Both the position numbers and the translations under genes were made by a program. A stretch of DNA of 30,930 bases from Calditrichota bacterium. GTDB taxonomy: Bacteria > Zixibacteria > MSB-5A5 > GN15 > FEB-12. Within the stretch, counting starts at the first letter, position 1, and the number at the start of each line of letters is the position of its first letter. The notes beneath the pieces were generated by a model, which did no database searches, was not told where the DNA came from, and saw only the letters and a program-made list of their open reading frames with translations. The stretch is taken from NCBI GenBank assembly GCA_008501655.1, contig QQUK01000225.1, positions 1 to 30,930 on the forward strand. The letters run 5' to 3'. Below are positions 1 to 7,871 of this stretch, one piece after another.

Positions 1-1
1 C

Positions 2-148
2 TCGGCCATCCTGATTGTCTCAGAAGCAGGCGGTAAGGTAACGAAAATAGACTTAAGGGAATACTCGATATTTTCAGACCAGATTCTTGCTTCTAATACA
101 TTGATACATAAACAGATGGCGGATGTTCTCAGCAGTAAAAAAGCATAA
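2..148 (+). CDS. Inositol monophosphatase family protein, C-terminal fragment
   Basis: This is the last 48 codons of a gene cut off by the window edge, ending at TAA 146-148. The readable residues include VSEAGGKVT, then DQILASN and LIHKQM. That is the usual order at the C-terminus of the inositol-1-monophosphatase/SuhB/HisN phosphatase family: a Gly-Gly turn, then an ILASN loop, then a final helix. Such enzymes are cytosolic Mg-dependent phosphatases of inositol phosphate, histidinol phosphate or similar substrates. The metal-binding N-terminal motifs lie outside the window, so the substrate cannot be assigned. The next gene starts 75 bases downstream on the same strand. Confidence 0.7.
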   Translation, partial: SAILIVSEAGGKVTKIDLREYSIFSDQILASNTLIHKQMADVLSSKKA

Positions 149-223
149 TTTACCCTTTATTTTTAATTATTTTCATGTATACTTACGTTACTTTGATAAA
201 CAATAAATTATAGGATATAGATA

Positions 224-1579
224 ATGGGCAGATTTTTATTATTCATCTCGCTGTTACTTTTTGTAGTAATACTTGTATCATGTTCTGATGAATCAAATCC
301 GGTAACACCACCGGAGCCTAGTGCTGACACAGTCGCTCCGTATGCTATCTCGGATTTAATGATTCTTGATAAATCAGACAATTCAGTCACCCTTATTTTT
401 ACTGTTCAGGGAGATGACAGCCTGAGCGGTCGGGCAAAATTGTATGATGTCCGCTATTCACTCTCTTCGATTGATTCGGCTAATTTCAATGCTGCGACTC
501 AGTTTACATATTCCATTCAACCAAAACCGGGCGGTCTCGCCGATACTATAATTGTCACCGGATTATCCGGGGCAACGTCTTATTATTTTGCTGTCAAGAT
601 AGGTGACGAAGTTCCCAATTGGTCACCAATCTCAAATGTCGTCTCCACCCAGACATTGATAGAGGCTAACTGGACTATTTATAATACAGCAAACTCCGAT
701 ATAATCTCAGATACGGTGCTTGATTTTAAATCTCTGAATACCACAAGATATTTTGTATCAAGAAATGGTGTTTCAAAACTTTTAAACAATGTCTGGGATA
801 CTGTGTATTCAACCGGGGATTATCTTATCGATTCTGTTGGTGACACAACATTTTTCGGTTCACCGGAGTCAATTTCTCTCGCTCCCTCAGGTTTAGTCTG
901 GTTAGGTCTTCCAATTGCCGGTGTAGCCAAAATTGATGATACCTTGATTACAATATATAATAATCAGAATTCCGGATTGTCCTCAGATGCCGTGACCGAT
1001 GTTTTGTTTACCAATACAGGAATCTGGGTAGGGACAACATTGGCAGGTTTGTTTAAGTTTGACGGTGATACGACATGGACCCAATATACAACTACAGATG
1101 GGCTTGTTTTTAATGGAATTGAGTCATTGGGTGAGGCATCTAACAACGATATATGGATTGGTATGAGTTTATATGGACTTTCTCAATTCGATGGTGCTTC
1201 GTTTACTAATTATAATGCAACATCAAATAATTTCGTGAACCGCGATATCTGGGATCTTGATATCTCGATAACGAATAATATCCTTATGAGTGTCAACTTA
1301 GATGGAATCTATGTATACGATGGAGTGGATTTTACACAATACGATACTTCGGATGGCTTGCGGGATAATACTGTTACCGCTGTTGCTTATGATAATAACG
1401 GCAATATCTGGGCTGGTACACAGTTTGGTCTTTCTATGTATGACGGTATCGACTGGATTACTTTTACCACGGGAAATTCAGAACTTCCCGATAATTTTAT
1501 TAATTCATTAGCTCTTGATATGTTTGGAAATCTTTTAATAGGTACTAACAACGGTGCCGCAATATTGGAAATACAATAA
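224..1579 (+). CDS. Lipoprotein with fibronectin-III-like domain and two-component-regulator-type propeller repeats
   Basis: The protein has 451 residues. A hydrophobic signal (residues 4-19) ends in LVSC with the lipidated Cys at 20, followed by a Pro-rich tether (NPVTPPEPS). Residues about 40-145 look like a fibronectin type III domain (AISDLMI near the start, ATSYYFAVK near the end). Residues about 150-451 carry repeating blade units of the form 'D..GNIWAGT..GLSMYDG..W', for example IWVGTTLAGLFKFDG, IWIGMSLYGLSQFDG and IWAGTQFGLSMYDG. This is the ligand-binding beta-propeller repeat known from the periplasmic sensor domains of hybrid two-component proteins. Here it stands alone with no membrane helix or kinase, so it is probably a surface or periplasmic binding protein. 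It precedes glmM by 12 bases, which suggests co-transcription. The ligand is unknown. Confidence 0.8.
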   Translation: MGRFLLFISLLLFVVILVSCSDESNPVTPPEPSADTVAPYAISDLMILDKSDNSVTLIFTVQGDDSLSGRAKLYDVRYSLSSIDSANFNAATQFTYSIQPKPGGLADTIIVTGLSGATSYYFAVKIGDEVPNWSPISNVVSTQTLIEANWTIYNTANSDIISDTVLDFKSLNTTRYFVSRNGVSKLLNNVWDTVYSTGDYLIDSVGDTTFFGSPESISLAPSGLVWLGLPIAGVAKIDDTLITIYNNQNSGLSSDAVTDVLFTNTGIWVGTTLAGLFKFDGDTTWTQYTTTDGLVFNGIESLGEASNNDIWIGMSLYGLSQFDGASFTNYNATSNNFVNRDIWDLDISITNNILMSVNLDGIYVYDGVDFTQYDTSDGLRDNTVTAVAYDNNGNIWAGTQFGLSMYDGIDWITFTTGNSELPDNFINSLALDMFGNLLIGTNNGAAILEIQ

Positions 1580-1591
1580 CGCAGGATAGAA

Positions 1592-2956
1592 ATGAAAAAA
1601 GAACAACTGGTTAAATCAACCTCGGGTGTACGAGGTGTACTCGGCAACGGACTTGCTATGCACATGCTTGCTGAATATGCAGCGGCATTTGGTACAATGG
1701 TTAAAAAAGGAAAAGTTGTCGTTGGCAGAGATAGCCGTCCCTCGGGTGCTATCATAAAACCGATAATTATAAGTACTTTGCAGTCTGTCGGCATTGATGT
1801 TATAGATATTGATGTAGTCCCTACGCCGACTGTGGAGATTGCTGTGAAAAAACTGAAAGCTTCCGGCGGTATATGTATAACAGCTTCTCACAATCCGGGT
1901 CAATGGAACGCCCTTAAGTTTTTTAACCATACCGGCGAATTTATTACACCCGCTGAATATACTAAACTTACAAAAATATTTGAATCTCAAAAGTTTGCAT
2001 ACAAACCGTTTGATAAACTTGGTAAAGCTGAAACTCAATCACATTGGATTGATGAACATATCAAACAGACACTCAAGGTAAAATCTGTAAACCGGAATAT
2101 GGTAGCTAAAAGAAAATTTAAAGTTGTAGTCGATGCGGTCAATGGTGCCGGTTCTCAAGCTCTGCCGGAGCTGTTAAAACGAATGAATGTGAATGTCATC
2201 GAAATCAATTGTAAAGGGGACGGTAATTTTGTCCATGAACCGGAACCAATACCGAAAAATTTAAAACAATTATCCGCTGCTGTAAAAAAACATAAAGCCG
2301 ACCTTGGAATGGCTTGTGATCCTGATGCTGACCGGCTTGCGTTAGTTGATGAAACCGGTAAACCGATTGGGGAAGAGCTGACTCTGACAATCGGAGTCAT
2401 GGCTGTGCTGATGAAATTGAAAGGTAACACAGTTATTAATCTTTCTACATCAAAAGTTACTGCAGATATAGCTAAATCGCTTGGTTCCAAAGTCATTTAT
2501 TCCAAAGTCGGTGAATCAAATGTAGTTCAGATGATGAGACAAAAGAACGGAGTCATCGGTGGTGAAGGGAACGGGGGAGTGATTTTCCCGTCATTTCATG
2601 CCGGCAGGGATTCGCTGATTGCCGCTGCCCTTACTTTGACTCTTCTTGCCAATCGAAAATTGTCACTTTCAAAACTTGTTGAAACTTTCCCGAAATATTA
2701 TAATATAAAGGACAAAGAGATTTTAACCGATCGCGCAAAGTTTCAAAAACAACTTGAAAAATTCGAGAAAGACTCGGTCTCCTTTTTTGGTAAATCAAAA
2801 ATAGACCGCCGGGACGGTCTCAGATTTGATTTCAAAGAAGGCTGGCTTCAGTTGCGTACTTCTAATACAGAGCCGATTTACCGCTTGATAGTTGAAACAA
2901 ATGAGCAAAAGTTGACAGTGGATTTAGCCGATAAGGTAAAAAAGTACTTTAAATAA
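1592..2956 (+). CDS. glmM: Phosphoglucosamine mutase (alpha-D-phosphohexomutase family)
   Basis: The 454-residue protein has the four signatures of the phosphohexomutase superfamily. These are the N-terminal TSGVRG with GRDSRPSG, the active-site phosphoserine loop TASHNP (Ser99), the metal-binding loop DPDADR (243-248), the sugar-binding GEGNGG (324-329), and the C-terminal phosphate-binding RTSNTEP. It would convert glucosamine-6-phosphate to glucosamine-1-phosphate on the way to UDP-GlcNAc. The assignment to glucosamine rather than mannose or glucose rests mainly on glmS starting 13 bases downstream. The sugar loop is the GEGNGG-IFP type seen in archaeal-style phosphomannomutase/GlmM proteins, not the GEQSGH of the standard bacterial GlmM. 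The start is ATG 1592, preceded by AGGA at a good distance. Confidence 0.85.
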   Translation: MKKEQLVKSTSGVRGVLGNGLAMHMLAEYAAAFGTMVKKGKVVVGRDSRPSGAIIKPIIISTLQSVGIDVIDIDVVPTPTVEIAVKKLKASGGICITASHNPGQWNALKFFNHTGEFITPAEYTKLTKIFESQKFAYKPFDKLGKAETQSHWIDEHIKQTLKVKSVNRNMVAKRKFKVVVDAVNGAGSQALPELLKRMNVNVIEINCKGDGNFVHEPEPIPKNLKQLSAAVKKHKADLGMACDPDADRLALVDETGKPIGEELTLTIGVMAVLMKLKGNTVINLSTSKVTADIAKSLGSKVIYSKVGESNVVQMMRQKNGVIGGEGNGGVIFPSFHAGRDSLIAAALTLTLLANRKLSLSKLVETFPKYYNIKDKEILTDRAKFQKQLEKFEKDSVSFFGKSKIDRRDGLRFDFKEGWLQLRTSNTEPIYRLIVETNEQKLTVDLADKVKKYFK

Positions 2957-2969
2957 GTAGGAAAAAATT

Positions 2970-4796
2970 ATGTGTGGAATTGTTGGATATGTAGGTCCAA
3001 AACAAGCTCAGCCGATTCTGATGAAAGGTATTAAAAGGCTTGAATACAGAGGGTATGATTCAGCCGGTATAGCATTATTGACCGATTCCGGTTTGTTTGT
3101 CACAAAAGCTGCCGGTAAGATTATTGAATTGGAGAAACTTTTAGCTAACAGCACTGTCCAGAGTAATCGTGGTATAGCCCACACCAGATGGGCAACTCAT
3201 GGTGAACCGACAACGCTCAATGCTCATCCTCATACGGATAATACTGATGAAATTGCTTTAGTGCATAACGGGATTATTGAAAATTACCGGACATTAAAAT
3301 CATTTTTGATAAGCAAAGGTTATACGATTCAAACTGAAACGGATACAGAAATTTTAGCTCAGCTGATTCGCTTCTGCTATAAAGGTGATTTAACCGAGGC
3401 TGTCCGCGAAGCGCTCAATCAGGTTGAAGGTACTTACGGAATAGCTGTGATTTCATCAGAACACCCTGACACAATTGTTGCTGCAAGAATGGGATCACCG
3501 CTTGTTATCGGTGATGGTGACGGAGAAAATTTTGTCGCTTCCGATGTTTCTGCGATGCTTGACCATACAAACCGGGTTGTCTATCTCGATGATGGTGAAA
3601 TCGCTACCGTAACTTCTGATAGTTATTCTGTTACGACAATTCAGAATGTAAAAATATCCCCGCAGGTCGAAGAAGTTGGCTGGACTCTGGATGAAATCGA
3701 AAAAGGCGGCTATGACCACTTTATGCTGAAAGAGATTCATGAACAGCCTACTACTCTGAGAAATGCAATCCGCGGACGACTGAATTTTGAAGAAGGTATT
3801 CCAAGATTAAACGGACTTAACCTTCAGTATGATGAACTTCGGGAAATTAAAAAAGTAATTATTACCGCCTGCGGTACATCATGGAATGCCGGACTTATCG
3901 GTGAATATCTGCTTGAAGAACTTGCCCGCGTCCCCTGTGAAGTTGAATATGCTTCGGAATTCAGGTATCGTTCGCCGATTTTTGACCCATCCTCTTTGCT
4001 TTTGGCTATATCTCAATCAGGTGAAACAGCCGATACTCTTGCAGCGATGCGTGAGGCACAAAAACATGGGATTACATCTTTGGGATTAGTCAATGTTGTC
4101 GGTTCAACGATTGCCCGTGAATCAGACGGTGGTGTATACCTTCATGCCGGTCCGGAAATCGGTGTTGCATCGACAAAAGCATTTACCTCGCAGGTTATTA
4201 CTCTTTCAATGATTGCATCTCTGCTTGGTAGAATGCGAATGGTCTCTGTTCAGCAGGGCCAGGAGATTATACAATATCTGGAGGATATTCCGAGTCAGGT
4301 TGAGCAGATATTATCTAATGCTGATCAGGTTGAAGCGATAGCCGAACAATATCATAAGGCTGATAATTTCCTTTATCTCGGTCGCGGAATCAATTTCCCG
4401 GTCGCTTTAGAGGGTGCCTTAAAGCTAAAGGAAATATCTTACATCCATGCGGAAGGGTATCCAGCAGCTGAGATGAAGCATGGTCCGATCGCATTGATCG
4501 ATGAAAATATGCCGGTTGTAGTCATTGCTTTAAAAGATCCGGTATATGATAAAGTTATGTCGAACATTGCCGAGGTTCGCTCCCGAAACGGTAAAGTAAT
4601 CGCTATTGCCACCGAAGGTGATACTGAGATTGCTGAAAAAGTGAACCATGTCATTTACATTCCGAAGACGTACAGACTTTTAACCCCGCTTCTTTCGATA
4701 ATTCCGCTCCAGTTGTTGGCATACTACATTGCGGTCAAACGCGGTTGTCATGTAGATCAGCCAAGAAACCTGGCGAAATCAGTAACTGTTGAATAA
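2970..4796 (+). CDS. glmS: Glutamine--fructose-6-phosphate aminotransferase (isomerizing)
   Basis: The 608-residue protein has the full two-domain architecture. The N-terminal glutaminase domain begins MCGIVGYVG with the catalytic Cys2 directly after the start Met, followed by RLEYRGYDSAGIA and the HTRWATHG loop. Two SIS sugar-isomerase domains follow (ACGTSWNAG, then SQSGETADTLAA, then KLKEISYIHAEGYPAAEMKHGP). The C-terminus ends PRNLAKSVTVE, as in the family. The enzyme makes glucosamine-6-phosphate from fructose-6-phosphate and glutamine. It is the first committed step of amino-sugar synthesis for peptidoglycan and LPS, and with GlmM upstream the pair covers two consecutive steps. No glmS ribozyme is visible in the 13-base gap before it. 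An intrinsic terminator follows. Confidence 0.97.
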   Translation: MCGIVGYVGPKQAQPILMKGIKRLEYRGYDSAGIALLTDSGLFVTKAAGKIIELEKLLANSTVQSNRGIAHTRWATHGEPTTLNAHPHTDNTDEIALVHNGIIENYRTLKSFLISKGYTIQTETDTEILAQLIRFCYKGDLTEAVREALNQVEGTYGIAVISSEHPDTIVAARMGSPLVIGDGDGENFVASDVSAMLDHTNRVVYLDDGEIATVTSDSYSVTTIQNVKISPQVEEVGWTLDEIEKGGYDHFMLKEIHEQPTTLRNAIRGRLNFEEGIPRLNGLNLQYDELREIKKVIITACGTSWNAGLIGEYLLEELARVPCEVEYASEFRYRSPIFDPSSLLLAISQSGETADTLAAMREAQKHGITSLGLVNVVGSTIARESDGGVYLHAGPEIGVASTKAFTSQVITLSMIASLLGRMRMVSVQQGQEIIQYLEDIPSQVEQILSNADQVEAIAEQYHKADNFLYLGRGINFPVALEGALKLKEISYIHAEGYPAAEMKHGPIALIDENMPVVVIALKDPVYDKVMSNIAEVRSRNGKVIAIATEGDTEIAEKVNHVIYIPKTYRLLTPLLSIIPLQLLAYYIAVKRGCHVDQPRNLAKSVTVE

Positions 4797-4816
4797 GTAA
4801 GATTACTATATAAATG

Positions 4817-4849
4817 AAAGGCATCCAAATATTGGATGCCTTTTTTTTA
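4817..4849 (+). terminator. Rho-independent terminator of the glmM-glmS operon
   Basis: A 12-bp perfect stem (4817-4828 with 4832-4843) has an ATA loop and runs into eight T residues ending at 4848. It lies 20 bases after the glmS stop. The minus-strand reading gives a weaker T-rich tail (TTTCATTTA), so it may also stop transcription arriving from the DUF1573 gene, which ends at 4868. Confidence 0.93.
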
Positions 4850-4867
4850 TAGGTAAGTATTTTATTA

Positions 4868-5584
4868 CTATTTTGAGCTGGTCATTTGCATACCTGATGT
4901 TACGTATGCAATTGGAATTGTGTATCGGGATTTGGCGGTATCGTTTACCTCAAAGGTCAGAGACTTTGAAAAAGTATTTGCCTCAGCACCGTTTTGTAAA
5001 CTGATATAGATTTTTGCCGTCTCTCCGGCTTTAATTGTTTCTGGTATTTCAAATCCGGTATATTCGTTGTCAACATCAATAAGGTTTAAAGTGAAATCAT
5101 TAACGGTTGTATTTGTGACAATAATTTCAGCCTTTTCCTTTCCGGGAACAAACCCGGTCAGGTTTACGAGCGGTGGGTCAAGAACCAACGGCATCTCAGG
5201 TAAAGGTTCCGCATAAACTGATGCTTTGAAACTAAGACGATGCTTATAGGTCGATTCATTGGTGATAAACTGCGGATGTTTTGTGATGTTTCCTTTGTAT
5301 TTTTTAGTGCTGAAGATTATTTCCATCCAGGTTGAGTCACCGGAAGTGATATTCTCTTTTTCAAGCGGTACTTTAGTGCATCCGCATCCGGGGATGACTT
5401 TGGTGATAGTAAGCTGTTCGTCACCGATTGATTTTACCCAGAATTTATGAGCGATTTTTGCTGATTGGGTAACATATCCGAAATCAAATGTATTATCTAC
5501 AATTTTACTTTTTGGATTTGCAGCAAGTGATGCTGCCAGAATCACAATGAATACTAATGATGTCCTAACGGTTCGTAGGTGCAT
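4868..5584 (-). CDS. DUF1573 domain secreted protein
   Basis: The 238-residue protein has a signal peptide at residues 1-22 (cleavage likely after SLAANP). It is followed by the DUF1573 pattern: DNTFDFGYV, then F.VKSIGDEQLTI, then the diagnostic PGCGCT (two Cys), and finally 'SGDSTWMEIIF'. The rest (residues about 130-238) is a second Ig/ASPM-SPD-2-Hydin-like beta-sandwich (ITVTNTTVNDFTLNL). DUF1573 proteins are exported, abundant in Bacteroidetes and relatives, and of unknown biochemical role. The start ATG has a strong GAGGAG site just upstream. It is 60 bases downstream of the anti-sigma factor gene on the same strand, so it is probably the third gene of the sigma operon. Confidence 0.85.
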   Translation of the reverse strand: MHLRTVRTSLVFIVILAASLAANPKSKIVDNTFDFGYVTQSAKIAHKFWVKSIGDEQLTITKVIPGCGCTKVPLEKENITSGDSTWMEIIFSTKKYKGNITKHPQFITNESTYKHRLSFKASVYAEPLPEMPLVLDPPLVNLTGFVPGKEKAEIIVTNTTVNDFTLNLIDVDNEYTGFEIPETIKAGETAKIYISLQNGAEANTFSKSLTFEVNDTAKSRYTIPIAYVTSGMQMTSSK

Positions 5585-5644
5585 GAATTACTCCTCTTAA
5601 GAATATTGAAATTGTAATCCAGATTCCGGAATATTGGATATTTG

Positions 5645-6274
5645 TTAAAGAACCTGCTGATTGTAATCGTTCACCTGATTGACTTTGGTGGAGATATCAT
5701 TTTTGTCAATCGCCTGAAAGATGTTTACAACAAGTTCGGCTTCTTCTTTATTTTTTAAATCAAATATTACTACTTCACAACTCCGCTCACAACCGAGAAT
5801 ATCTACCGAGGCATCATCAAGACCGGCAGAGGAGAGCATATCGCAGATGACGGAATGGTCTTCGGCAAATTCGGGGGAGATTCCGTTTAAGTTTACCTCA
5901 TAGGCAACAAGTTGAAAATTCTGATTTTGTTCGTTCTTCTCCAGAGTGAATAATGAAAGAGAGACGAAAACAAACAGCATTAAGGCCGAGACTGAACCTA
6001 CAACAGGTTTCCGTATAAAATTTAAGAGGGAGAAACCTTTTTCCGGTTCTATTAAGCGTTTGTTTAACTTTGCCTTCATGACCTCAACAGGGATGATATA
6101 TTCCTCATCAGTCTCAGCATGTTTAAACAAAGAGGTAAGAATCATATCACGGCTGTAGAGTTCATAACATTGTTCACAGTTGTGTATATGATTTTCAATC
6201 TGTTTGATTTGAACTTCCGATAAGTCTGACAGATCGGATTTGTTCAGCATCATTTTAATATCTTTACATGGCAT
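5645..6274 (-). CDS. Zinc-finger anti-sigma factor (single-pass membrane protein)
   Basis: The 209-residue protein has an N-terminal H-x3-C-x2-C motif (His29, Cys33, Cys36 in HIHNCEQC), the signature of zinc-binding anti-sigma domains. A single transmembrane helix lies near residues 90-112 (VGSVSALMLFVFVSLSLFTL) and a roughly 95-residue periplasmic C-terminal domain follows. Its start codon overlaps the end of the upstream ECF sigma gene by 11 bases. That arrangement signals translational coupling and equal dosage of sigma and anti-sigma. It is inferred to hold the sigma factor at the membrane until an envelope signal arrives. The periplasmic part contains two Cys (in GCERSC) that could form a disulfide; the signal is unknown. 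Confidence 0.85.
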   Translation of the reverse strand: MPCKDIKMMLNKSDLSDLSEVQIKQIENHIHNCEQCYELYSRDMILTSLFKHAETDEEYIIPVEVMKAKLNKRLIEPEKGFSLLNFIRKPVVGSVSALMLFVFVSLSLFTLEKNEQNQNFQLVAYEVNLNGISPEFAEDHSVICDMLSSAGLDDASVDILGCERSCEVVIFDLKNKEEAELVVNIFQAIDKNDISTKVNQVNDYNQQVL

Positions 6275-6827
6275 AAGCGTTCATCAATTTTTTGAGTTCG
6301 GTTACTTCGGCTGATCTATTTTTAGTCAAGCGCGATAATTCTTTTTTAAGTTTTGCCCTGGTCCGAAACAGTTTCGGTTTGATAGCTCCTTCAGATTTAC
6401 CGTACATCTCTCCGATTTCAGCTAAGGTCCATTGTTCCATTTCAAAAAGAATGATCAAACTTTGTTCATCCGGTTTGAGTGCTTTAAACAGTTTTTCAAG
6501 CCATATATTGGCAAAATGTATATTGGCCGGGTTATGAGCGGGGAGAATCTGCTCGGTTTCGGTGTCAAAGGGCATAAAAGTTCGTTTTTTATGTTTTTTA
6601 ATTTCGGAATTAAAGGTATTGATGACGATTCTGTAAAACCATGGGCGGAAAGCGTTTTGCTCTCTCAGCTGGTCAATTTTTCGGATTGCTGTTACGATGG
6701 CATCCTGAAACAAATCATCACCTTTCTCTCTGTGCTGCATTAGCTTACGGCAATACATCATTGCTCTTTTATATTCCGGTTTTAAAAGCTGCCAGAATAA
6801 CTCGTTTTTGTCATTCATCTGATTCAC
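6264..6827 (-). CDS. ECF-type RNA polymerase sigma factor
   Basis: The 187-residue protein has the two-domain ECF layout. Region 2 (residues about 10-80) includes GDDLFQDAIVTAIRKI and FRPWFYRIVINTF. Region 4 (about 108-165) includes LKPDEQSLIILFEMEQWTLAEIGEMYGKSEGAIK, the helix-turn-helix that reads the -35 element (quoted in part as LAEIGEMYGKSEGAIK). There is no region 1.1 or 3. The anti-sigma gene overlaps its 3' end. The upstream spacer (6828-6967) has an AT-rich -10-like stretch and the perfect 14-bp palindrome listed separately. Regulon targets cannot be read from this window, apart from the likely co-transcribed DUF1573 gene. Confidence 0.92.
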   Translation of the reverse strand: MNQMNDKNELFWQLLKPEYKRAMMYCRKLMQHREKGDDLFQDAIVTAIRKIDQLREQNAFRPWFYRIVINTFNSEIKKHKKRTFMPFDTETEQILPAHNPANIHFANIWLEKLFKALKPDEQSLIILFEMEQWTLAEIGEMYGKSEGAIKPKLFRTRAKLKKELSRLTKNRSAEVTELKKLMNAYAM

Positions 6828-6890
6828 AGACAGAGATTCCTGAGTTTCGGTTACGGTTTTTTTGGTTTGTATTTATACTAATATAATATA

Positions 6891-6904
6891 GAATCGGTCG
6901 ATTC
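6891..6904. promoter_or_regulatory. 14-bp palindrome upstream of the ECF sigma gene
   Basis: GAATCG-GT-CGATTC is a perfect 6-2-6 palindrome. It is 64 bases upstream of the sigma start codon and directly abuts an AT-rich TATATT stretch that could be a -10 element on the minus strand. The position suggests an operator, but no regulator is assigned. Confidence 0.35.
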
Positions 6905-6967
6905 GGGAGAAAAAATGAGTGTTTCAATCGATATTTAAGGTTTGAATTTCTTAATTATATTTTTCGA

Positions 6968-7243
6968 TTAACCCATTTTAAGCAGGTTAAAGAGAGAAGT
7001 TGTAATCAGGGCAATAACAAGAATGAAGATGATATTGACAATATTCCATCTCTCGCCTGGTTTTTTATATGCATATAAATTTCCGATTCCAAGGATTAAT
7101 CCAAAAAAGAACCAGCCGATTATCGGGTGACCCTGATTTGTTAAGTATATCGAAACTGTAAACGCAATCGCCATATCTAAAATATGGATCAGAAGTTGTC
7201 TTTTGGTTAACGGTTTTGATTCGCAATTAGATTTCATTGCCAT
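6968..7243 (-). CDS. Small three-helix membrane protein, unknown function
   Basis: The 91-residue protein is not recognised. After a charged N-terminus (KSNCESKPLTKRQ) there are three hydrophobic segments: about 17-36 (LIHILDMAIAFTVSIYL), 40-58 (HPIIGWFFFGLILGIGNLYA) and 70-88 (NIVNIIFILVIALITTSLF). An AGGA site precedes the start; a second Met at codon 3 is possible. It is the last of four minus-strand genes downstream of the sigma54 promoter, separated from the gene before it by a strong RNA hairpin. Small multi-helix proteins in this position can be immunity, export or anchoring factors, but nothing in this sequence chooses between them. Confidence 0.6.
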   Translation of the reverse strand: MAMKSNCESKPLTKRQLLIHILDMAIAFTVSIYLTNQGHPIIGWFFFGLILGIGNLYAYKKPGERWNIVNIIFILVIALITTSLFNLLKMG

Positions 7244-7265
7244 AATACTATCCTGTGTATTTTTC

Positions 7266-7295
7266 TAAGAACCTGTATATTTACACAGGTTCTTA
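7266..7295 (-). other. Intra-operon 11-bp inverted repeat (RNA hairpin)
   Basis: TAAGAACCTGT (7266-7276) is perfectly complementary to ACAGGTTCTTA (7285-7295) with an 8-base loop. It lies between the 61-codon and 91-codon membrane-protein genes. Neither strand has a T-run next to the stem, so it is not a standard intrinsic terminator. It may be an mRNA stability or partial-termination element that sets the level of the last gene. Confidence 0.55.
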
Positions 7296-7300
7296 ATTGA

Positions 7301-7486
7301 TTATTTATTCTTTTTCGGCAGGAAATGATCAATCAATTTGATTACAATACCGATTTCCAGCCCGACACAAACAGCAGCAATTATTGATTTAGTCTGCTGA
7401 TTTTCTGCTACGGGTAAATTTCCAGTAAAAATTAAAATAAGTGGGCTTAAAAAACCCGCGGTTGCTCCGTAATAAGTAGATTTCAT
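7301..7486 (-). CDS. Small two-helix membrane protein, unknown function
   Basis: The start chosen here is ATG 7486, giving 61 residues. It is preceded by AAGGA at a normal distance, and upstream in-frame starts lack one. Two hydrophobic segments are visible: residues 6-20 (YGATAGFLSPLILIF) and 33-52 (SIIAAVCVGLEIGIVIKLI). A Lys-rich tail ends the protein (PKKNK). The size, Gly/Ala-rich helices and basic tail recall holin-like or immunity-like peptides, but no family is recognised. It is the third gene of the putative sigma54-dependent operon, 124 bases after the 82-codon gene. Confidence 0.55.
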   Translation of the reverse strand: MKSTYYGATAGFLSPLILIFTGNLPVAENQQTKSIIAAVCVGLEIGIVIKLIDHFLPKKNK

Positions 7487-7509
7487 GATTTTATCCTTAG
7501 TTAGGCATT

Positions 7510-7599
7510 TTAAGAAAACCATTTATAAACAGTAGATATAGTACAACCGACTAATGATGCTCCAGCCCCAGCCTAGTGCTCATCACTTGCTGTGGACTA
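7510..7599 (-). other. Spacer with a short hydrophobic reading frame, possible gene remnant
   Basis: The 124-base gap between two membrane-protein genes has no intact ORF. One minus-strand frame reads STASDEH, then TAG, then AGAGASLVGCTISTVYKWFS, then TAA. The Gly/Ala-rich stretch looks like a membrane-active peptide or a decayed gene end. There is no start codon or ribosome site for it, so it is recorded only as a possible remnant. Confidence 0.2.
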
Positions 7600-7610
7600 C
7601 TCTGCTTAAA

Positions 7611-7859
7611 TTAAGATTTGATTAACCATTTATATAAATCTAAAAAAATAGTGATCAAACCAGTTAAAGTGAGTAAACTAATTGATGCCCAATAAAATTT
7701 GTATCCTTTTGGTGAAAACCTTTCTTTGTATTTAAATGGAGAAAAAGGATTATTAAATGAAAAGAATTTGAATTTTTTATTCCATTCACGATAAGCTAAT
7801 ACTCCGAATATTGCTCCACTTAATATCATTAGTAACTGTAGTATGCTAAGATAGTTCAT
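7611..7859 (-). CDS. Small two-helix membrane protein, unknown function
   Basis: The 82-residue protein has hydrophobic segments at residues 2-22 (LSILQLLMILSGAIFGVLA) and about 56-76 (ASISLLTLTGLITIFL). The basic, aromatic loop between them (KFKFFSFNNPFSPFKYKERF) should face the cytoplasm. The start has a strong GAAAGGAAGG site. It begins 12 bases after the stop of the Cys-tailed lipoprotein gene, so co-transcription is very likely. No family is recognised. A helper, anchoring or immunity role for the lipoprotein is inference from position only. Confidence 0.6.
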   Translation of the reverse strand: MNYLSILQLLMILSGAIFGVLAYREWNKKFKFFSFNNPFSPFKYKERFSPKGYKFYWASISLLTLTGLITIFLDLYKWLIKS

Positions 7860-7871
7860 ACCTTCCTTTCT

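Noticed and set aside
208..390. Minus-strand 60-codon ORF antisense to the first lipoprotein
   Set aside because: It lies opposite a clear lipoprotein signal and has no ribosome site or recognisable composition.
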